From contig VSND01000016.1 in NCBI GenBank assembly GCA_009774145.1, forward strand, positions 1-64,000: DNA of 64,000 nucleotides. Direction: 5' to 3'. The stretch comes from Lachnospiraceae bacterium. Lineage in GTDB: Bacteria > Bacillota > Clostridia > Lachnospirales > Lachnospiraceae. Both the position numbers and the translations under genes were made by a program. The notes below the pieces were generated by a model. It saw only the letters and a list, made by a program, of their open reading frames with translations. It was not told the origin of the DNA and made no database searches. Each line of letters starts with the position of its first letter. The stretch's first letter is position 1. Below are positions 58,966 to 64,000 of this stretch, piece after piece.

Positions 58966-60007
58966 GAACTGGCGCAGAAGATCCGGGATTTGTTCGGAAA
59001 TATATTTGAACCGTTCAGACAGGCATGGGAACTGGAAGGAAAGAACACCATTGAAGCGGCAGAGTATGCATTTTCAAGCCTGAAGACACTGGCGGAGAGT
59101 GTGGGCGCAAGTCTGATGGAAGTGTGGACAAACGGAACGGAAACAAAGACGGTCACTCTGCTGCTGGAAATCCTGCAGAATGTTCTTCTGACAGTGGGAC
59201 ATATTGCTGACCGGCGGAATGAGGCATGGAACACCGGTGGAATCGGGACGCAGATCATACAGAATCTGTTTGATCTGTTCAATATCATTCTGGAAGCAAT
59301 CCGGGAGATTACCGGAGCCGCGGCAGAATGGGCGGCAACACATGACTTTGCCCCGCTTCTCCAGTCGATCAATGGACTGCTGGAAGCCCTGAAGCCTCTC
59401 GGAGAGTGGACCGGAAATCTGGTCACAGCAGCCCTGAAGACACCCACGGACCTGCTGAACCGGTTCGGCGACTGGATTTCCGAACATCGGGGGATCGTTG
59501 AAGCTTTCATTGTGGATCAAACAGATATTTAAAGGCGTGTTTGATTCTCTTGCCACGGTTTTGAAGAATCCAGTCAATATCATTATTGGCCTGATTAACG
59601 GACTTGTGGAGGGTGTTGCTGAAGGAATCAATGCGGTTATCTCTTCGTTGAATAAGATCAACATAAAAGTTCCCGACCGGGTTCCGAAGTATGGCGGGAA
59701 ATCATTTGGATTTGATCTGAAAAAGGTAAGCGCCCCAAAGATTCCCTATCTGGCCTCCGGCGCAGTCATCCCGCCGAATGCTCCATTTATGGCAATGTCA
59801 GGAGACCAGCATAACGGCACTAATCTGGAGTCCCCGGAAAGACTCATCCGGAAGATTGTCCGGGAGGATTCCGGAAGGAATCAGCAGAACGGTGGAACAA
59901 CTGTATTAAAGCTGCATCTTGACGGAAAACAGATTGCGGAAACGGTTGTGAAGCAGGGAAAACTTGAGCAGATGGCGAGCGGCAGAAACATGTTTGCACT
60001 GGGGTAA
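58966..60007 (+). pseudogene. Phage tail tape-measure protein remnant with internal deletion
   Basis: Two reading frames carry parts of one tape-measure protein. The first (58966 to about 59505) has helical sequence such as IRDLFGNIFEPFRQAWELEG and LLQSINGLLEALKPLGEW. The second (about 59500 to 60007) has GVFDSLATVLKNPVNIIIGLINGLVEGVAEGINAV and a C terminus with FGFDLKKVSAPKIPYLASGAVIPPNAPF. The first frame has no true start; an in-frame ATG at 58735 belongs to unrelated sequence. The frame switch with apparent loss of sequence near 59505-59525 marks an internal deletion. It is a decayed prophage fragment. Confidence 0.75.
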
Positions 60008-60025
60008 GGAAAGGAGGGCGAACTG

Positions 60026-60121
60026 ATGTTTACAAATATTTTGCTTGCAGGAATTTTATGCGCAACAGTGATTATCATTCTGGAACTGGCGGCGATCTTC
60101 GGAAAACTGGAAGAAAGGTAA
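60026..60121 (+). CDS. 31-residue hydrophobic phage-associated peptide
   Basis: ATG follows AAAGGAGGGCGAACTG, a very good ribosome site, 18 bases after the tape-measure stop. The product has one membrane span (ILLAGILCATVIIILELAAI) and a charged tail. It may be a surviving small phage gene. A perfect hairpin follows. Confidence 0.55.
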   Translation: MFTNILLAGILCATVIIILELAAIFGKLEER

Positions 60122-60129
60122 TATAATGA

Positions 60130-60167
60130 CCGCTGCCGGAAGGACAGAAAAAGAGTTCCGGCAGCGG
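60130..60167 (+). terminator. 12-bp perfect hairpin after the small phage ORF
   Basis: CCGCTGCCGGAA (60130-60141) pairs with TTCCGGCAGCGG (60156-60167) around a 14-base A-rich loop. No T tract follows, so it is a hairpin of uncertain strength. The next 280 bases (60168-60447) hold no gene that I can support, apart from the toxin leader at its end. Confidence 0.5.
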
Positions 60168-60415
60168 TACAGGTGTACATCTGACTTACCGTGTATCAAA
60201 GTTAAGGTTCATCCGTACACGCTGAAAAAATCCCTGCAGTATGGACGTGAAACGGTCTGATTCCGGCTTTTAAGGGCGTGAGGGTAGAAAGTATAGGGTA
60301 TGAGGATAAAACGGAAAATCGGGCTTTAAAACGTGTTGGGAAATGGGATTGAAGAAAAGACGCTGCTGTGACAGAATACGATCAAAGGAACAATCGCGTC
60401 ACTGCAAGGTGTTGG

Positions 60416-60439
60416 CCTCTCATTACATAAGATGGGAGG
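60416..60439 (+). promoter_or_regulatory. Anti-Shine-Dalgarno stem upstream of the toxin
   Basis: CCTCTCAT (60416-60423) pairs with ATGGGAGG (60432-60439) with one G-U pair and an 8-base loop. The GGGAGG ribosome site of the toxin ORF is thereby hidden, as in type I toxin mRNAs. Confidence 0.6.
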
Positions 60440-60447
60440 TGGTGCGG

Positions 60448-60531
60448 ATGAAATTTGACTTTAAAGACCTGATGGCCTTTGGGATGTTCATTCTCGCATT
60501 ACTGACCTTTATTATAAAGTTCTTTCAGTAG
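60448..60531 (+). CDS. Putative holin-like type I toxin
   Basis: A 27-residue peptide. A short charged start (MKFDFKDLM) is followed by a membrane span (FGMFILALLTFIIKFF). This matches the small holin-like toxins common in Firmicutes, which damage the membrane when made in excess and are controlled by an antisense RNA. GGGAGGTGGTGCGG precedes the ATG and lies in a sequestering stem. Two hairpins follow, as expected for the toxin mRNA and an antisense RNA. No antitoxin protein is expected. Confidence 0.7.
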   Translation: MKFDFKDLMAFGMFILALLTFIIKFFQ

Positions 60532-60563
60532 CGTTTTAAGTCCCGGAAACGGGCACAGAAAAA

Positions 60564-60640
60564 CCACCCTTGTATACTTGGCGGTAGCAGGGTGGCAATT
60601 CTGTTATCTTCTATCGGCCAACCCCTTGTGGGCGGTTGCT
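60564..60640. ncRNA. Tandem hairpins after the toxin (mRNA terminator and probable antisense RNA end)
   Basis: CCACCCT/AGGGTGG (60564-60570/60589-60595) is followed by a second stem, GGCCAACC with GGTTGC (60616-60623/60634-60639), with CCTTTTA after it. Double terminator-like elements downstream of holin-like toxins usually belong to the toxin mRNA and the antisense RNA, which overlaps the toxin 3' end. The antisense promoter could not be placed. Confidence 0.45.
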
Positions 60641-60657
60641 CCTTTTATGCTCTAAAT

Positions 60658-61152
60658 ATATCATATCCCACGGCAGGAAGCAAGAGCGAACTGCCGTTCA
60701 TTCCCGGAAACCTGCACAACAAAATAAGGCAGATCGGCAGCAGGAGCCACGCCGGGGCATTTGCAGAGCAGAAGAAGCTCAACCGGATGCTGGGGAAGAA
60801 TGGTTTTTATGAGGTTGACGGGTACAGGAACTTTGTTTTTCTCAATGCAAACGGCAGACCCTTCACAGTTTCCCTGTTTAAAGCCGCACTGGGGCGCATG
60901 GTGAAACGATACAACGGGCTTGAGACGGAAACAGCCCGGAAGGCACAGAGGGACCCTGTACTGCTGCCCCATATCTCCAATCATATCTTAAGACATACCG
61001 GATGCACAAGAATGGCAGAATCCGGTATGGACCCGAAGGTCCTTCAGACGATTATGGGGCACAGCGACATAGCAGTGACCATGAGAATTTACAATCATGC
61101 AGATCAGGAGCGGACAGAAAGGGAAATGAAGAAAATGGAATATGCAATATAA
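60658..61152 (+). pseudogene. Tyrosine recombinase (integrase), C-terminal remnant
   Basis: About 165 residues of an integrase catalytic domain. The HxxRH motif (HILRHTGCTRMAE), the GH of GHSDIAVTM and the tyrosine of RIYNHAD are present. The N-terminal DNA-binding parts and the first catalytic arginine are missing, and no start with a ribosome site exists. It is the end of an integrase gene from a degraded integrative element or prophage. The residues PFIPGNLHNKIRQIGSR and KAALGRMVKRYN show a coherent reading frame. Confidence 0.75.
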
Positions 61153-61451
61153 AAGCAAGTCACTGCCTGCGGGCGGTGGCTTTTCCAGTGATTTTTCCGT
61201 GAAATGGGGTAAATCTGGGGTAAAATCGCAAAAAGAAAAGGCTCCTGCATCCGCAAAAGCCTGTAAATCCGAGGGAGTGGGGACTCTTTCGAGCCCCCTA
61301 AAGTGTTATGAATGAAATACTGATGTGTTCCTGTTACGAGTATTATCATAACAGGAAAATGTGACGAAAGTGTGGCATCCAGATTAAGGTTTTCTAAAAA
61401 AACGAAAGAAAAATAAAACAAAAACAAAAGATTTCCTGTCATCCGGGATGC
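61153..61451. other. Gene-free stretch after the integrase remnant (possible att region)
   Basis: No gene is supported. An imperfect stem GGGGACTC/GAGCCCCC (61277-61296) and a 9-bp inverted repeat TTCCTGTTA/TAACAGGAA (61328-61336/61349-61357) are present. GGGGTAAATCTGGGGTAAAAT lies at 61205-61225. These fit the right end of an integrated element, but no matching direct repeat was found near 58.8 kb. Confidence 0.35.
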
Positions 61452-62426
61452 TTACGCCGGCGGACAGAAGTCGCACTCCCGAAGCAGTTCTTCCACAATC
61501 TGCCGGTACGGTGAAAGATTCTGTACTTTCCGGATCTGCTTCTCATATTTCTTTGTATCCGCAAACAGATGGATCTGATAAAACCACAGTTCCTTCATCT
61601 TGAACAGCACGCTGGTTTCCGAAAGTCCCCGACCCAGATAACCTTCCACCAGCCGTTCGTGAAACTTCTGAAACTGCGCCTTCGTGCCTCCATGGATCAT
61701 CCCCGGGTTCAGAATCAGTCCCCGGCCGATCATAAGCCGCTCTTCTTTTGGGTATGTGCTGCAAAACCGGCGAACGGCTCCGCCCGTGAACAGATCACCA
61801 TTGTAGCAAAGCGGATTACTGCTCCTGTTCTGTGCTTCTTCGTAGCACTCCATCCTCGGTTCTTTTTTATAGTAATCCGCCTGAATCCTGGGATGAATGA
61901 TCAGCTCTTCCATGGAATATTTGTTAAAAATATCCAGAAGCCGCCCAAATTCCTCCGGACTGTCCTTCCCCACCCGGGTCTTGACAGACAGCTTCAGATC
62001 CAGCGCACCGAAAATCTCCTCCAGAAAATGATCCAGCTCCTCCGGAAATGCCAGAAATCCGGAACCCTTATGGCGGGAGACCACCGTCTTCGACGGACAG
62101 CCCAGATTCAGGTTGATCTCATCGTATCCAAATTCCTGCAGCGCACGGGCTGTCCGGATAAAACCTTCTGCGTGTTTTGTCAGGATCTGAGGTACCGCCC
62201 GGATCCCCTCATTGTGCTCCGGCAGAATCTCCTGCAGCTCCCGTGTCTTGAACTCCCGCTTTTCATGGGTTTCCAGAAAAGGAATAAAATATTTATCCAA
62301 TGCACCGTACACCTCTGCATGAGCCTTCCGGTACACCCAGGTTGTAATCCCCTCCATGGGGGCAAGGTAAAACTGCATCCCTGCTGCCGCTCTCCTTTCC
62401 TCTGCATCGGACACGGTGGGAATCAT
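61452..62426 (-). CDS. tRNA-dihydrouridine synthase family protein
   Basis: A 324-residue FMN-dependent enzyme reducing uridine in tRNA. It has the N-terminal YLAPMEGITTWVYRKAHAE, the catalytic loop INLNLGCPSKTVVSRHKGSGFL with its conserved Cys, LKLSVKTRVGKDS, the LIIHPRIQADYYKKE segment and NGDLFTGGAV/MIGRGLILNPGM near the end. The ATG at 62426 overlaps the helicase stop (ATGA) and follows GGGGAGGAACATATAAG; a second candidate at 62378 starts the conserved part directly. It is co-transcribed with the helicase gene. Confidence 0.92.
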   Translation of the reverse strand: MIPTVSDAEERRAAAGMQFYLAPMEGITTWVYRKAHAEVYGALDKYFIPFLETHEKREFKTRELQEILPEHNEGIRAVPQILTKHAEGFIRTARALQEFGYDEINLNLGCPSKTVVSRHKGSGFLAFPEELDHFLEEIFGALDLKLSVKTRVGKDSPEEFGRLLDIFNKYSMEELIIHPRIQADYYKKEPRMECYEEAQNRSSNPLCYNGDLFTGGAVRRFCSTYPKEERLMIGRGLILNPGMIHGGTKAQFQKFHERLVEGYLGRGLSETSVLFKMKELWFYQIHLFADTKKYEKQIRKVQNLSPYRQIVEELLRECDFCPPA

Positions 62427-64000
62427 CTTATATGTTCCTCCCCCTGTGCCAGCAATTTTAAAAACTCTGCTGCACCCTGCCGGTCCAACGCGTCCTCTGT
62501 CAGCTCCTTAAACTTCAGTTTCTCCGGCAGGATATCAAAATATTTTCCTTCCATGCGCTCTTTTTTCAGCAGATATGCCTGGTTGATCCGGCATCCCTTC
62601 TCCAGGATCCGGGCATTGTATATACGGAATGCCTGTTCTGTCATCGAACAGATCCGGATCCCATACAGAAGGCCCCGAAGCATCACACGCTCGCAGGTGA
62701 CTCCGCCGGAATTCCATATATAATACAGTGTCCGGATCGTATCGGTGCCCAGTGCCGGAAAGACCAGCAGATTATCCGTCCCCGGCTCTCTGGACAGCAG
62801 CGTTAACAGACCGAGCCTTTTTGCTTCTGCCCGAAGCTCCGCCAGAATACCGGCCGCTTCCTCATCCAGATAAGAATACGTCTCCTCGGAAGCGAGCACC
62901 TGATGAATCTGTTCCATGGTCCGCCGGTCTGTATGAAGTGCGCCCTTTCCTCCGAAACGGATATCCGCCTTCGCCGTCCCCTGCTCCACATCAATCCGTT
63001 TATGCTTCATGTCACAGCCCTGCACCTCCCAGGTCCTGCCTGCCAGAAAGAAACTGTCCCCGGCCTTATAGGCCCGGTCCACCGTCCCGATCTCCTGCTC
63101 ATTCCACCGGACGCTGAAGGTCTCCTCCGACTCGAAGACCGCATAAAATTCCAGATGGTCACAGAGCCGTTCTCCCGCGTCGGAAAGCCCCACCGCACCG
63201 TCCTCATAAAGCCTGATATAGTCCTTCTCCATCATGGCGCGGAGCACCTGTTTCAGCTCATCCTGCGAAATATGCCGGAAAATCGCCAGTTCCAGAAGCT
63301 CTTCCGCCAGCCTGTGCGGATACAGACAGCCTTTCTGGCTGAGAATGGACAGAGTCTCATGAACCAGAAGATTCATGGGAAAACGGGGCAGCCGGACCGA
63401 TTCCAGATACTTTTCCCGAAAATACAGTTCGATCATGGCAATGGTCCGCACCAGACTCAGATCCAGATTTTCCAGCACTCCGCCCTCCGCTTCAAAATAC
63501 CGCAGATGAAACGCAATCCTGGACTGCATGGTCTTCCTGCCGCTTCGCCCCACCCGCTGCACCATGCTGGAGATACGAAGCGGCTGGGACGCCTGAATCA
63601 CCTCATCCAGATCTCCGATGTCGATCCCCAGTTCCAGCGTCAGCGTCGTCCCGGTCAGCACCGGACCTTCTCTTTGCTTCATCTGAAGTTCCGCTTCCTC
63701 TCTAAGCTCCCTGGAAATGCTTCCATGATGAATATAATAGCAGTCCGGAAGCCCTGCGCGCAGTGCAAGACGCCGGACCTGCGCCACCAGAATCTCGCAT
63801 TCCCGCCGGGAATTGGTAAAGAGAAGCGTGCGCTTTCCCATTGACTGTTTCAGAATCTTCTTTCCATAGGCAACCGGGTAATCGGTACCTCCGATCCGCG
63901 TAGACGTCACCGAGATCAGATACTGCCGGCGTTCCTCCTTATAATCAATCACCTTCGCTTTTCTCGTGCTTCCTGCATTCAGGTAGGCAAGCGCCTGCCG
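62423..64000 (-). CDS. Lhr-type DEAD/DEAH helicase, C-terminal part (cut by window edge)
   Basis: The open frame runs off the right end; 526 residues are visible. The visible part has helicase motifs IV-VI (LLFTNSRRECEILVAQVR, GTTLTLELGIDIGDLDEVIQ and QRVGRSGRKTMQSR), then a winged-helix region and a C-terminal Lhr-like domain. An apparent GTG start at 63952 is not the true start, since the frame stays open upstream with RQALAYLNAGSTRKAK. The N-terminal Walker A/DExH domain lies beyond the window. It overlaps the tRNA-dihydrouridine synthase gene by four bases. Confidence 0.88.
   Translation of the reverse strand, partial: RQALAYLNAGSTRKAKVIDYKEERRQYLISVTSTRIGGTDYPVAYGKKILKQSMGKRTLLFTNSRRECEILVAQVRRLALRAGLPDCYYIHHGSISRELREEAELQMKQREGPVLTGTTLTLELGIDIGDLDEVIQASQPLRISSMVQRVGRSGRKTMQSRIAFHLRYFEAEGGVLENLDLSLVRTIAMIELYFREKYLESVRLPRFPMNLLVHETLSILSQKGCLYPHRLAEELLELAIFRHISQDELKQVLRAMMEKDYIRLYEDGAVGLSDAGERLCDHLEFYAVFESEETFSVRWNEQEIGTVDRAYKAGDSFFLAGRTWEVQGCDMKHKRIDVEQGTAKADIRFGGKGALHTDRRTMEQIHQVLASEETYSYLDEEAAGILAELRAEAKRLGLLTLLSREPGTDNLLVFPALGTDTIRTLYYIWNSGGVTCERVMLRGLLYGIRICSMTEQAFRIYNARILEKGCRINQAYLLKKERMEGKYFDILPEKLKFKELTEDALDRQGAAEFLKLLAQGEEHIR

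Noticed and set aside
61260..61310. tRNA-like GGGGACTCTTTCGAGCCCCC region
   Set aside because: Only a single stem; no complete cloverleaf or anticodon arm.

Overview
The window looks like a chromosome segment of a low-to-mid G+C Gram-positive anaerobe of the Clostridia, most probably a gut Lachnospiraceae. Supporting signs are strong AGGAGG-type ribosome sites, LL-diaminopimelate aminotransferase, an alanine/sodium AGCS carrier, several multi-domain hybrid histidine kinases, a TetM-like GTPase fused to an NYN nuclease domain, and a holin-like type I toxin. This placement is inferred from gene content; no rRNA, tRNA or CRISPR array was seen. Most of the window is ordinary chromosome. The first 3.4 kb are visibly more AT-rich, and 58.9-61.4 kb is prophage or integrative-element debris.

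Layout: 0-3.4 kb holds an antimicrobial-peptide-type ABC transporter (ATPase, FtsX permease) followed by the start of its response regulator. 3.4-5.9 kb holds a hairpin-rich non-coding stretch, an in-frame scar fusing a PTS EIIB domain to the tail of a 6-phospho-beta-glucosidase, and a divergent YczE/LysR pair. 6.0-7.9 kb is an RloA/RloB (AbiL-like) defence pair. 8.0-11.2 kb is a GHKL kinase, LytTR regulator and CPBP protease. 11.5-16.5 kb carries a small helical protein and an alpha-glucoside PTS operon (RpiR regulator, GH4 6-phospho-alpha-glucosidase, EIICB, EIIA). 16.5-20.7 kb has an iron-sulfur protein, a lipoprotein and an M56 (BlaR1-like) sensor protease. 20.8-24.5 kb has cbiL with an ABC exporter, then dapL. 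24.6-28 kb has an OmpR-type two-component pair and galK. 28.1-34.7 kb has uppP, a DUF815 ATPase, an alanine carrier, an aminotransferase, a ppGpp-hydrolase-like HD protein and a Cys-cluster protein. 34.7-37.5 kb is the TetM-NYN fusion.

37.5-53.1 kb is dominated by signalling. It has two hybrid kinases on the minus strand, two NUDIX proteins and a HEAT-like protein. These are followed by a plus-strand cassette of two very small ORFs, a CheY-like receiver, a hybrid kinase ending in an HPt domain, and a second hybrid kinase ending in a DegV (fatty-acid-binding) domain. No DNA-binding output domain lies in this phosphorelay region. The kinase-receiver-DegV fusion is the most unusual architecture in the window.

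53.1-64 kb has an NSS sodium symporter, a sigma/anti-sigma pair, a TrmH-type RNA methylase, an FGGY kinase, the prophage scar with a type I toxin, a tRNA-dihydrouridine synthase and the C-terminal part of an Lhr-type helicase that runs off the right edge.

All functional calls come from reading translated sequence and motifs by eye. No database search was run, so family names are recognition calls.
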